The notes under the pieces: generated by a model | The model's input: the letters and a program-made list of their open reading frames with translations, nothing else | Database searches by the model: none | What the model was told of the DNA's origin: nothing | Source: Sinosporangium siamense | GTDB lineage: Bacteria > Actinomycetota > Actinomycetes > Streptosporangiales > Streptosporangiaceae | Reading direction: 5' to 3' | Assembly (NCBI RefSeq): GCF_016863435.1 | Contig: NZ_BOOW01000028.1 | Coordinates: forward strand, 1-64,000 | DNA: 64,000 nt | Position numbers and translations under genes: made by a program | Shown: piece by piece, positions 26,791-34,841 of the stretch | How positions within the stretch are numbered: the stretch's first letter is position 1 | Layout of the letters: every line of letters begins with the position of its first letter

Positions 26791-26959
26791 GGCACGTGAG
26801 CTGGAGGTCGCCCACCTGGTGGCCCGGGGGCTGCCGACCGGTGAGATCGCCGCCGAGCTGTTCGTCTCCCCTCACACCGTGCGCGACCACCTCAAGGCCG
26901 CCTTCCGCAAGACCGACGTATCCGTCCGGGGCGAACTCGTCGCCCGCCTGTTCGCCTGA
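26780..26959 (+). pseudogene. LuxR-type HTH, C-terminal fragment
   Basis: YGLTARELEVAHLVARGLPT, then GEIAAELFVSPHTVRDHLKA and AFRKTDVSVRGELVARLFA form a complete LuxR HTH ending at TGA 26957. This particular C-terminus is typical of LuxR proteins with long N-terminal GAF or ATPase regions, none of which remain. Its 5' side overlaps the flavoprotein remnant by about 10 bp. Confidence 0.7.
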
Positions 26960-27162
26960 CCGTTGAGCCGGCTTTCCGTGGACGCCGAGCGGCTACCTGC
27001 CGCAGAACCTCGCCCTCGACACCGCGCTCCGCGCCGGCCAGGCGCTGGGCAGGCACGGGAAGTGGTGTCGCGCACCGGGACCACCCCGCTTCGTCCGCGA
27101 CTGTCGTGAAATTTTCCATGTGCGGATAGGAAATTGATTCGGCTAGCCTCGGCCGCGAGCCT
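26960..27162. other. Intergenic region with an A+T-rich dyad
   Basis: Contains TTTCC (27113-27117) and GGAAA (27129-27133) as an inverted repeat in the only A+T-rich stretch of the area, probably an old promoter. No gene start follows; a flavoprotein fragment begins at 27163. Confidence 0.3.
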
Positions 27163-27318
27163 GGCATCACCTACGGGCCGGGGTACGGCAAAGCCCTGGC
27201 CGAGCACATCGTGCACGGCACGAGTGACCTGACATCGTTGGACGACTGGCGCCCGGACCGCTTCGGCGACCGGTTCACCACCCAGCGCCAGGTGGCCGAG
27301 GCCCTGGACACCGCCTGA
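27163..27318 (+). pseudogene. FAD-dependent amino-acid oxidase-like C-terminal fragment
   Basis: 51 codons, GITYGPGYGKALAEHIVHGT … DWRPDRFGDRFTTQ, ending at TGA 27316. The GITYGPAxGKALAEHI pattern is the final FAD-contacting strand and helix of DAO/glycine-oxidase-type flavoproteins. Nothing of the rest of such a gene is upstream in any frame. Confidence 0.55.
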
Positions 27319-27442
27319 CCTTGACTGAGGTCTTGGGTGGCGAGCCCAACGGGGAGGGGATCGCTTCGGTTGCCGCGACGATGTGCCGCGGCGCGCGAGG
27401 CACGAGAATCCCGGGTGGCGCAGCGAAGAAAGGAAGGCTCGT

Positions 27443-29050
27443 ATGCCCAGCACGCTGATCATCCGAGGGGGAACGGTCTATGACGGGACCGGCACCCCTG
27501 GGCGTTTGGCCGATGTCGCGGTTGAGGGGGACCGGATCCTCGGAGTCGGTCACATCCCCGACTCGGAAGGGGCCGTGGTGCTTGACGCGACGGGGTGCGC
27601 TGTCGCCCCCGGGTTCATCAACGTGCTGAGCCATGCCTACTTCACGCTTCAGCAGGACCCGCGCGGACTGTCCGACCTCTACCAGGGCGTGACGACTGAG
27701 ATCTTCGGCGAGGGACTCTCCATGGGGCCGGTCGCCGGGCGCATGCTGGAGTCGGTCCCGGTCGGCAAGGTCGAGGCCGACGGCACGCAGCTCGGCTGGC
27801 CGAGGCTTGCGGACTTCCTCAACCACATGTCGTCTGCGGGGGTCGCTCCGAACATCGCCAGCTTCGTCGGGTCGCACAACCTGCGCATGCTCGGCGCCGG
27901 GAACGACCACCGGCCGCTCACGCGGGCCGAACTGGACGCGGCGGCGGCCCTCCTCGACGAGGAGCTCTCCGACGGGGCGCTGGGTGTGGGCTCGGCGCTC
28001 ATCTACCCGCCGGACAGCTACTCGTCCACCGAGGAACTCATCAGTCTCATGCGCGTGCTTGGCCGGCACGACGCCCTCTACATCTCGCACATCAGGAGCG
28101 AGGCCGATCGCCTGGTCGAGGGCATCGAGGAGATCCTGCGCATCGGCCGCGAGGCCGAGACACGCGTGGAGGTCTATCACCTCAAGGCCGCAGGCCGCGA
28201 CAACTGGCACAAGATGAAGCTCGCGATCGACCTCATCGACGCGGCCCGTGCGACCGGTCAGCCGGTGACCGCCGACCTCTACCCCTACGAGGCGGGCAGC
28301 ACCGCGCTGGCGTCGGTCATCCCGCCGCCGTTCCACGCGGGCGGCCAGGACCGGCTGCTGGAGCGGCTGCGCGACCGCGGGGCCCGGGAGGAGATGAAGG
28401 CCGCCATCCGCCGCCCCTCGGCCGAGTGGGAGAACCTCTACCTCGTCACGGGCGGGCCCGACCAGGTGCTGCTGCTGTCCAACGCCGCCGACGGCTCACC
28501 CACCGCGGGGAAGACCCTGGCCGAGGCCGCGGCCCGCGCCGGGGTGGACGACCCGGTCGAGCACCTGCTGGACCTGGTGCTGGGCAACCCGGAGATGATG
28601 GCGGCCTACTTCATGGGCCACCAGGACAACATCCGGCTGGCGCTGAGCCGCCCCTGGGTGTCGATCTGCTCGGACTCCGAGTCGGTGCCGGCCGAGCCGC
28701 CGTTCTCCGACCTGCCGGTGCATCCCCGGGCATATGGCAGCTTCGCCAAGATCCTTGGGCAGTATGTCCGTGACGAGGGCCTGCTCACCTTGGAGGAGGC
28801 TGTGCGCCGGATGACCTCGCTTCCGGCAGACACCCTCCGGCTGGCGGGGCGCGGACGCATCGCCTCCGGCGCCTACGCCGACCTCGTCGTCTTCGACCCG
28901 GCGACGATCCGCGACCACGCGACCTACGAGGATCCCCATCAGTACGCGACCGGTGTGCGCCACGTGGTGATCAACGGAACCGCCGCCCTGCGGGACGGCA
29001 CACCCACCGGCGCCCTGCCAGGCCGCGCGCTGCGTCGTGGTCAGGGCTGA
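27443..29050 (+). CDS. N-acyl-D-amino-acid deacylase / D-aminoacylase-like amidohydrolase
   Basis: A 535-residue amidohydrolase. The N-terminal beta-sandwich opens with TLIIRGGTVYDGTGTPGRLADVAVEGDRI. The segment after the first strand reads APGFINVLSHAYFTLQQDPR, so the usual HxH metal pair (PGFIDxHxH) is missing; this matches a known subgroup with FINMLSW-type sequences. Later metal-site elements are present: SHIRSEADRL, EVYHLKAAGRDNWHKM and SICSDSESVP. The C-terminal beta-sandwich is complete. ATG 27443 has AAAGGAAGG. Substrate may be N-acyl-D-amino acids or related amides. No regulator adjoins it. Confidence 0.88.
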   Translation: MPSTLIIRGGTVYDGTGTPGRLADVAVEGDRILGVGHIPDSEGAVVLDATGCAVAPGFINVLSHAYFTLQQDPRGLSDLYQGVTTEIFGEGLSMGPVAGRMLESVPVGKVEADGTQLGWPRLADFLNHMSSAGVAPNIASFVGSHNLRMLGAGNDHRPLTRAELDAAAALLDEELSDGALGVGSALIYPPDSYSSTEELISLMRVLGRHDALYISHIRSEADRLVEGIEEILRIGREAETRVEVYHLKAAGRDNWHKMKLAIDLIDAARATGQPVTADLYPYEAGSTALASVIPPPFHAGGQDRLLERLRDRGAREEMKAAIRRPSAEWENLYLVTGGPDQVLLLSNAADGSPTAGKTLAEAAARAGVDDPVEHLLDLVLGNPEMMAAYFMGHQDNIRLALSRPWVSICSDSESVPAEPPFSDLPVHPRAYGSFAKILGQYVRDEGLLTLEEAVRRMTSLPADTLRLAGRGRIASGAYADLVVFDPATIRDHATYEDPHQYATGVRHVVINGTAALRDGTPTGALPGRALRRGQG

Positions 29051-29108
29051 GAGCCGGGACCGGTTGTGAGGAAGGCTCGGGGGCTAATAATCGCCGGCTA
29101 GGCCCTTT

Positions 29109-29158
29109 CAGGCCCGCCTGGAGTCGAACCAGGAGAAGGAAGCCCTCGAATGGCCTCA
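29109..29158 (-). repeat. tRNA T-arm/acceptor-like sequence beside a 76-bp-spaced direct repeat
   Basis: On the minus strand CCTGG-TTCGACT-CCAGG (29117-29133) is a perfect T-arm with the GTTCGA core, followed by CGGGCCT and G as a 3' acceptor strand would be. The 5' partner is not found at tRNA distance, only AGGCC 46 nt away, so this is not a complete tRNA. GAGAAGGAAGCC plus a related ATGGCCTC block occurs at 29133 and again at 29209, 76 bp apart, one tRNA length. It may be a decayed tRNA or an old integration site. Confidence 0.25.
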
Positions 29159-29250
29159 CAACCGGAACGCGAGGAAAGCGGAGAGACTAAAACAGTCTGT
29201 GCAGAGATGAGAAGGAAGCCGTCTCCATGGCCTCGCGCGGCTTCACCGTA

Positions 29251-31398
29251 TCAGGCGGGGATCAGTTCGTGCAGCGTCCCCGGCGTGTAGATCCGTGACC
29301 CCGGGGGCAGGTCGGCCGGGGCCTCCAACCCGATGTAGGTGGTGTGCCCGGCCGACGGGCTCTTCGCGCGCAGCAGGCCGGCCAGGTAGCGGACGCCCAG
29401 GTAGTCGCGCTCCACGATCGAGCGCACCAGCAGGGAGGTGGTGACACGGTGGCCTTCCACCTGGTTGAAGCCGGGATGTCCCTTGAGGTAGAGGTGCAGC
29501 CACTTGACTCGCCACCCGCCGGCACGTTCTCCTTCATCGTCACCCTCGCCGTCACTGTCACTGTCGCGGAGGAAGACAAGCGGCAGGGCCACCCTGCCCG
29601 ACCCGCGCAGGTCGGACTTCATCCGCACGGTGCGCGGCTCGAACGGCCTGCCCTTCTGCTCGGTCTCCCTGCTCATGTACCCGAAGAACGCCTCGGCCGC
29701 CTCGTCGAACCGCTCCCCGGCATAGATGTCGACCTGGGGAATGATGATCGTCCGGGTCGCGTCGGCCAGGCGGATGTCGATGAACTCCGACGCGCCGCGG
29801 GCCGCCTGCGTGAGGTCGCCTGAGTAGGTGGCGAAGCCGTTGCCGTGGTTCGTCCACGAGACATGCTCGGCGTCGCCGTACGAGTCGTTGAGCATGAGCG
29901 CCGACAGGTCGTAGTCCGTGCGCCGCTCGGCCTGGCGCCAGTGCACGAAGAACCTGAGCAGTTCGCCCTCCACTGCGGAGATGGATCCGCGGGGCAGCAC
30001 ACCGAGCCCGGGTGCGACGGCCTTGCCGGAGAGCGGCAGGGCGACGCCGAGCACATCGGGGTCGACGATCAGCTCGCCGGGGTCGGGAAGGCGCCGGGTG
30101 ATCTCCTCGTCCAGCATGGTGAGCGCCTGCTCAAGGACCTCCTTCTCCAGAGGCGACCGGGTGTCGGCAGCCGCCCACGCCCTGCCCTGCCGGTTGGCGA
30201 AGACGCGGCCGGCGGCGGGGGAGAGGCGGTTCTGGAGATGTTCGCGGAGGGACAGCAGCACACGGCAGGAGGCACCCCCGGCGGCTCGTTCCGCGGCGTC
30301 GAGTACGGCGGAAGCCGAGTGGCCGATGCGCAGCAGATGGTCGAGGCGGCGCAGGAGGGCACCGGGCGCCTTTTCCAGCAGCGCGACGGCGTCGCCCGCC
30401 CGGCCCTCGCCCAGCGCGGCCTCCACGCGGCTGTCGAGACCGGCGGCCCGGCGTGTGCCCCTGGCCACCTCGAAGACGTGGGCCGCACGCGGGAACCGCG
30501 GATATTCGTGCGGGTGCAGCCGCTCGCCGAGCCTCTTCCACTGCTCCCGGTGGCGTGGCACGTCCCCGAGCCTGGCCGCCCCGGCGACGCCGTCCAGCGC
30601 CGCCAGCAGGGCGCGGCGCTCGGCGCGGCGGAACGAGCGGAACCTGGTGCTCTCGGCCAGCGTGACGTCCCCGCCGGAGGCGCCGCAGGCGAGCCGCAGC
30701 ACGTCGGTCACCGTGTCGACGAGCAGCGGACGACCGGCGGCCAGCCGCGCCTCGTTGACGACCGCGCGGTTCTCACGCACGGGGATGCGCTCCGGCTCGC
30801 CGGCGCAATACAGCGCCAGCCCGCGCAGCACCACCAGGTCCTCGGCGGCGAGCGGCGTCTCCGAGCCCGCCAGCGAGAAGTAGAGCTCACGGGCCTCCGA
30901 CTCCAGGCTTCCACCGAGGCCGAGTACGGTGACCCGATCGCCGGCCAGCGGGATCAGCTCGGCGTGGGCGGCCAGCAAATCGGTGTAGGAGTGCTGGTAG
31001 CTGCCGTAACCCGGCAGGGTCAGCAGGTCGAGCGTCGGCGTCGGCACCTGGTCCGCGGAGGTGTCGCCGACCATGGTCTTCCGCATCAGTCCCGCCCAGA
31101 ACTCCACGGTGTCTGGCACGTTGGCGGGGAAGTCGATGAAGTAGGCGTTGTGCTGGACGTGGTCGCCCACCAGGGTGCGGACGGCGGCCAGCACCCGCAC
31201 CCCCAGATCCACCACGTCCTCGCCCGGCAGCTTCGCCAGGCGGTCGAGCAACTCCGCCGAGCAGGTGAAGCCGACGCTCAGCAGCGCGGCGTCGAGCTGG
31301 CGTGCTGCGACCTCCCCCCACCCCGGCGTCGAGCCCTCAAGGGCCTCGACGGGAACGCGAAGCCGTCGGGAAATGACGAGGCTTTCCAGATTCTTCAC
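29251..31398 (-). CDS. Large TerD-associated protein (SCO0854/MXAN_6230-like)
   Basis: A 715-residue cytoplasmic protein. The N-terminal part has LDAALLSVGFTCSAELLDRL and VLAAVRTLVGDHVQHNAYFI DFP with FPANVPDTVEFW; the C-terminal third (about 490-600) has RRTDYDLSALMLNDSYGDAE, SWTNHGNGFATYSGDLTQA and a TRTIIIPQVDIYAGERF strand, which resembles a TerD-type domain. I relate it to the uncharacterised SCO0854/MXAN_6230 family linked to tellurite/stress gene clusters, without the RING-like N-terminus I would expect. An acidic insert (DSDSDGEGDDEGE) lies near 625. GTG 31398 follows AAGGTG and a TATAAG element. Confidence 0.65.
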   Translation of the reverse strand: MKNLESLVISRRLRVPVEALEGSTPGWGEVAARQLDAALLSVGFTCSAELLDRLAKLPGEDVVDLGVRVLAAVRTLVGDHVQHNAYFIDFPANVPDTVEFWAGLMRKTMVGDTSADQVPTPTLDLLTLPGYGSYQHSYTDLLAAHAELIPLAGDRVTVLGLGGSLESEARELYFSLAGSETPLAAEDLVVLRGLALYCAGEPERIPVRENRAVVNEARLAAGRPLLVDTVTDVLRLACGASGGDVTLAESTRFRSFRRAERRALLAALDGVAGAARLGDVPRHREQWKRLGERLHPHEYPRFPRAAHVFEVARGTRRAAGLDSRVEAALGEGRAGDAVALLEKAPGALLRRLDHLLRIGHSASAVLDAAERAAGGASCRVLLSLREHLQNRLSPAAGRVFANRQGRAWAAADTRSPLEKEVLEQALTMLDEEITRRLPDPGELIVDPDVLGVALPLSGKAVAPGLGVLPRGSISAVEGELLRFFVHWRQAERRTDYDLSALMLNDSYGDAEHVSWTNHGNGFATYSGDLTQAARGASEFIDIRLADATRTIIIPQVDIYAGERFDEAAEAFFGYMSRETEQKGRPFEPRTVRMKSDLRGSGRVALPLVFLRDSDSDGEGDDEGERAGGWRVKWLHLYLKGHPGFNQVEGHRVTTSLLVRSIVERDYLGVRYLAGLLRAKSPSAGHTTYIGLEAPADLPPGSRIYTPGTLHELIPA

Positions 31399-31477
31399 GA
31401 GCGCACCTTATAAGCGAATCATGCCGGGATTCTGCGGGTTTTCCGAACGTTTCGATCATGGAGTGCCCGGGGCCGGT

Positions 31478-32485
31478 TCAGAGGGGGGAGCCGACGGCGC
31501 TCAGGTAACGGGCGCCGAGTGTTCGCAGGTGGGTGACGAGGCCCGGGGGAGAGGTGACGCGGAAGTCGAGGCCGAGCATGCCGATGTAGACGGCTATGGT
31601 CTCCAGGCTGTCGCCGCCGGTCACAAGCACGCAGGTCTCGTCGTCGAGGGGTTCGACGACCCCTACGGCGGCGTGGATGCGGGCGAGGACCTCGCCGGCG
31701 GGGGCGAGGACGGTGATGCGGGCGTGGACCTTCCAGCCGGTCGCGGCGACGTTTCGCAGGACGAAGGCCGTGTAGTCCTCGTCGGGCAGGGGACAGGGGG
31801 TGAAGACGCGACCGGTCGGGCCGAGCGGGGTCGTCCAGTCGACGCGGTAGGCGGCCCATGTCGCGTCTTCCGGGTCGCGTCCGACGAGATACCAGCGGCG
31901 GCGCCAGTTCACCAGGCGGTAGGGCTCGACCAGCTTGCGGCCCGAGGGTGCCGAGGGTGTCCCGTCGAACGCGTCCTCCGCCTCGGTGGGGACGAGGTAG
32001 TCGAACCGCAGCCAATGGCGGTCGCGGATCGCCGAGGCGATCGCGGTGAGGCTCGTGGTGTCGACCTCGGGATCGTCGACGTTCGTGTCGAGGTTCTCCG
32101 GCGCCTTCGAGGTGGAATCGTACAAAGCGGCGATCTGGCGGCGCAGCCGGTGCGGCAGCATCTGGTCCAGCTTGGTCAGGGCACGCGCGCTGCTCTCGGC
32201 GATGCCGCTGACGCCCGTCCCCGCCCGCAGGCCGATCGCGACGGCGACGGCCTCCTCGTCGTCCAGCAGCAGCGGCGGCAGCTTCGCGCCGGGGCCGAGC
32301 CGGTAGGCGCCGGTGGGGCCACGTCCAGCTTCGACCGGATAGCCGAGTTCGCGCAGCCGGTCGATGTCGTTGCGGATCGTGCGGGTGCTCACTCCGAGGC
32401 GTTCGGCGAGTTCCCGGCCCGGCCAGTCGGGCCGGGACTGGAGCAACGACAGGAGAGCGAGCAGCCGGGAGGACGTTTCCAACAT
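31478..32485 (-). CDS. WYL-domain transcriptional regulator (YafY-like)
   Basis: A 335-residue DeoR-type HTH plus WYL protein: HTH at residues 6-55 (RELAERLGVSTRTIRNDIDR), a helical linker, the WYL module near 175-215 (VEPYRLVNWRRRWYLVGRD) and a WCX tail. WYL domains bind small ligands or nucleic acid. It is divergent from the epoxide hydrolase gene, and CTTGA…TCAAG half-sites lie between the two starts, so it probably controls that gene. Confidence 0.9.
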   Translation of the reverse strand: MLETSSRLLALLSLLQSRPDWPGRELAERLGVSTRTIRNDIDRLRELGYPVEAGRGPTGAYRLGPGAKLPPLLLDDEEAVAVAIGLRAGTGVSGIAESSARALTKLDQMLPHRLRRQIAALYDSTSKAPENLDTNVDDPEVDTTSLTAIASAIRDRHWLRFDYLVPTEAEDAFDGTPSAPSGRKLVEPYRLVNWRRRWYLVGRDPEDATWAAYRVDWTTPLGPTGRVFTPCPLPDEDYTAFVLRNVAATGWKVHARITVLAPAGEVLARIHAAVGVVEPLDDETCVLVTGGDSLETIAVYIGMLGLDFRVTSPPGLVTHLRTLGARYLSAVGSPL

Positions 32486-32487
32486 TG

Positions 32488-32517
32488 CTTGAGTATGGCG
32501 TGAATAGCGGAATCAAG
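32488..32517. promoter_or_regulatory. CTTGA/TCAAG dyad between wyl and epoxide hydrolase genes
   Basis: CTTGA at 32488-32492 and TCAAG at 32513-32517, inverted and centred in the short divergent intergenic region. Only 5-bp arms, hence modest confidence. Confidence 0.35.
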
Positions 32518-32547
32518 TCTTCCTATATGCCTCCTACCTTGGGTTTC

Positions 32548-33696
32548 ATGACGAAGACGCAGAACCCCGCTGAGATCCGCCCCTTCCACATCGAGATCTC
32601 CGAGGCCGAGATCGACGACCTCCGGCACCGCCTCGCCCGCACCCGGCTGCCCCGCCCGTCGGCGGCGGACGACTGGGCGCTCGGCACCCCGAACGGGTAT
32701 CTGCGCGAGACCGTCGAGTACTGGCGTGAGTCCTTCGACTGGCGCGCGCAGGAGGAGCGCATGAACTCGGTCCCGAACCACCTCACCGAGATCGACGGCC
32801 AGACGATCCACTTCGTCCACGTGCCGTCCGCGGAGAAGGACGCGACGCCGCTGCTGCTCCTGCACACCTACCCGGGCTCGTTCGCCGACTACCTCGACAT
32901 GATCGCCCCGCTCACCGACCCGGTCGCCCACGGGGGCCGCGCCGAGGACGCCTTCTCCGTCGTCGTCCCCTCGATCCCCGGCTTCGGCTTCAGCACCCCG
33001 CTGGAAGGGGCAGGCTGGACGCAGGAGAAGGTCGCCCGCACGCTCGACGTCTTGATGCGGCGCCTCGGCTACGACTCCTACGGCGTACACGGCAGCGACA
33101 TGGGCGCGATGATCGCGCGGGAGTTCGGGTTGTGGAACCCGCCGGGGTTCCTCGGGCTGCACGTGCTGCAGTTGTTCTCGTTCCCGTCGGGCGACCCGGC
33201 GGAGTTCGAGGGGTTCGGGCCGAAGGAATATGCGGCGCTGGAGCACATGCAGTGGTTCCAGTCCGTCGGCGGCTACAACACGATGAACGCCTCCCGACCG
33301 CAGACCGTCGCCGCCGCGATCGCCGACTCTCCTGTAGGCCAGCTGGCCTACAGCGAGTTGTTCAACTCCTTCGGCAACGGCACCAGCCTGGTCACCCGCG
33401 ACCAGATCCTCACTCAGGTCTCGCTCTATTGGTTCACCAACACTCAGGCGACGGCGAGCCGGTATTACTACGAGCAGGCCCGCGCCGAGGTCAAGCACGA
33501 GGTGAACTCCGCCCCGACCGGCGTCGCGGTCTTCGCTTCGGACTTCCAGACCGTCCGGGCCTTCGCCGAGCGCGACAACAGCGACATCGTGCACTGGAAC
33601 GAGTTTCCCGAGGCCGGTCACTTCGCTGCGATGGAGGCGCCCGAGACCGTCGCGGGGGACATCCGCGCCTTCTTCGCCGGCCTGCGCTCCGCCTAG
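32548..33696 (+). CDS. Epoxide hydrolase (EHN-type alpha/beta hydrolase)
   Basis: A 382-residue protein of the juvenile-hormone/microsomal epoxide hydrolase group. The N-terminal EHN domain opens with RPFHIEISEAEIDDLRHRLA; the alpha/beta core has LLHTYPGSFADYLD (oxyanion HTYPG), nucleophile Asp in YGVHGSDMGAMI, and the catalytic His in EAGHFAAMEAPE. Such enzymes open epoxides to diols in detoxification or metabolism. ATG 32548 lacks a good ribosome site; an ATG at 32527 is an alternative. Its 3' end overlaps a phosphotransferase remnant on the opposite strand. Confidence 0.9.
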   Translation: MTKTQNPAEIRPFHIEISEAEIDDLRHRLARTRLPRPSAADDWALGTPNGYLRETVEYWRESFDWRAQEERMNSVPNHLTEIDGQTIHFVHVPSAEKDATPLLLLHTYPGSFADYLDMIAPLTDPVAHGGRAEDAFSVVVPSIPGFGFSTPLEGAGWTQEKVARTLDVLMRRLGYDSYGVHGSDMGAMIAREFGLWNPPGFLGLHVLQLFSFPSGDPAEFEGFGPKEYAALEHMQWFQSVGGYNTMNASRPQTVAAAIADSPVGQLAYSELFNSFGNGTSLVTRDQILTQVSLYWFTNTQATASRYYYEQARAEVKHEVNSAPTGVAVFASDFQTVRAFAERDNSDIVHWNEFPEAGHFAAMEAPETVAGDIRAFFAGLRSA

Positions 33697-33851
33697 GAAG
33701 TCTTAACCTTCGGGGTCGGGACCGGCGCCAGGGCCATCGCCTCGACCTCGACGTCGATACGTGCCTGATCGGCGTCCACCTTCAGGAACACGTCGCGGGC
33801 GCGCAGGGTCGCGCGCTCGGAATGGGCGACGACCATTTTGACCTCATTCAT
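33693..33851 (-). pseudogene. Aminoglycoside phosphotransferase-like gene, N-terminal fragment
   Basis: 53 codons from ATG 33851: MNEVKMVVAHSERATLRARD, then VFLKVDADQARIDVEVEAMA and LAPVPTPKV before an abrupt TAG. This is the start of an APH/choline-kinase-like protein (the FLKVD Lys of the nucleotide site is present) cut off before the catalytic HxD loop. The stop codon lies within the last codons of the epoxide hydrolase gene, so the remnant was truncated where that gene now begins to be shared. Confidence 0.6.
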
Positions 33852-34074
33852 GGGCGAGTAATGCCGTCTTCTGCTGCGTGATTACGCAGATTCAGCCTAC
33901 GCCTTCGGACCGGACTGGTATCGCGACCCGCTACCACCGCCACTGGCGGGCTGACTGTCATCGCGAGGTGTCAATCCTTCCTCCAGCGTGGTGACTCCTC
34001 ACGGCGGGCGGTTGTCTGGAAAGTGCCCGCCGCAGATCGCCGCGGTGGTGGCTGCGATGGAAAGGGTCGTGCGA

Positions 34075-34839
34075 ATGACAGATCAGGTACAGGTCGATCC
34101 CGTCTGGGCGGGTGGGCTCAGTCAGCGGGCTGGGGTCTCAGGCAGTTCGGGTGACTGGATACTCCGGGATTGCTCGCTAGCGCTTCCGCGGGCCGCGCTC
34201 ACCGCGATCGTGGGACCGAGCGGTGCCGGGAAGACCTCGCTGATGTACTGCCTGAGTGGTCTGGATCGTCCGGATGAGGGCCGCGTGCTGCTCGACGGGA
34301 CGGACATCTACGGGCTGGGCCGAGAGCGGCGAGCGAAGTATCTGCGCAACACCGTCGGGTTCGTCTTCCAGCAGTACAACCTGATTTCGTACCTCAACGT
34401 CGAGGAGAACGTGCTGCTGCCAGAACAGCTCGCAGGTCGCCGGGTGCCCCGTGAGCAGGTGACGGCGATGCTGACCCAGTTCGGGCTGCAGGACAAGCGC
34501 AAGACCGTGGCGGGTGCGTTGTCCGGCGGTGAGCAGCAGCGGGTCGCTCTCTGCCGGGCGATGCTGTTGCGTCCGTCCATCGTCTTCGCGGATGAGCCGA
34601 CTGGAGCGCTCGACAGCGCGAACTCGCAGTTGGTGCTGCGGATCCTGCGCGATCTGACCGTCCAGGGAACGACCGTGGTGATGGTCACGCACGATATCGA
34701 CGCGGCAGCGTTGGCGGATCGGGTGGTGTTCATGCGTGATGGGTCGATCACGGGTGTTGCCGGACGTCTCGACGGCGATGCGATCCTTGCCCGGATGCGT
34801 CAGCTTCCGGTTGCCGGCGCTGCGTCGAGAGGGAACTGA
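34075..34839 (+). CDS. ABC transporter ATP-binding protein (MacB/BceA type)
   Basis: A 254-residue ATPase of the lipoprotein/antimicrobial-peptide family: Walker A GPSGAGKTS, Q-loop FVFQQYNLISYLNVEENVLLP, signature LSGGEQQRVALCRAM, Walker B IVFADEPTGALD and H-loop VTHD. It should form a complex with the FtsX-like permease encoded next. I start at ATG 34075 (GGAAAGGG 8 bp upstream) and not at upstream in-frame codons. Together with the following permease, kinase and regulator it forms a Bce/Cpr-like antimicrobial-peptide sensing and detoxification module. Confidence 0.9.
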   Translation: MTDQVQVDPVWAGGLSQRAGVSGSSGDWILRDCSLALPRAALTAIVGPSGAGKTSLMYCLSGLDRPDEGRVLLDGTDIYGLGRERRAKYLRNTVGFVFQQYNLISYLNVEENVLLPEQLAGRRVPREQVTAMLTQFGLQDKRKTVAGALSGGEQQRVALCRAMLLRPSIVFADEPTGALDSANSQLVLRILRDLTVQGTTVVMVTHDIDAAALADRVVFMRDGSITGVAGRLDGDAILARMRQLPVAGAASRGN

Positions 34840-34841
34840 TC

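Noticed and set aside
29097-29180. Complete tRNA gene on the minus strand
   Set aside because: Only the T-arm and 3' acceptor strand fit; D-arm, anticodon arm and 5' acceptor partner are missing.
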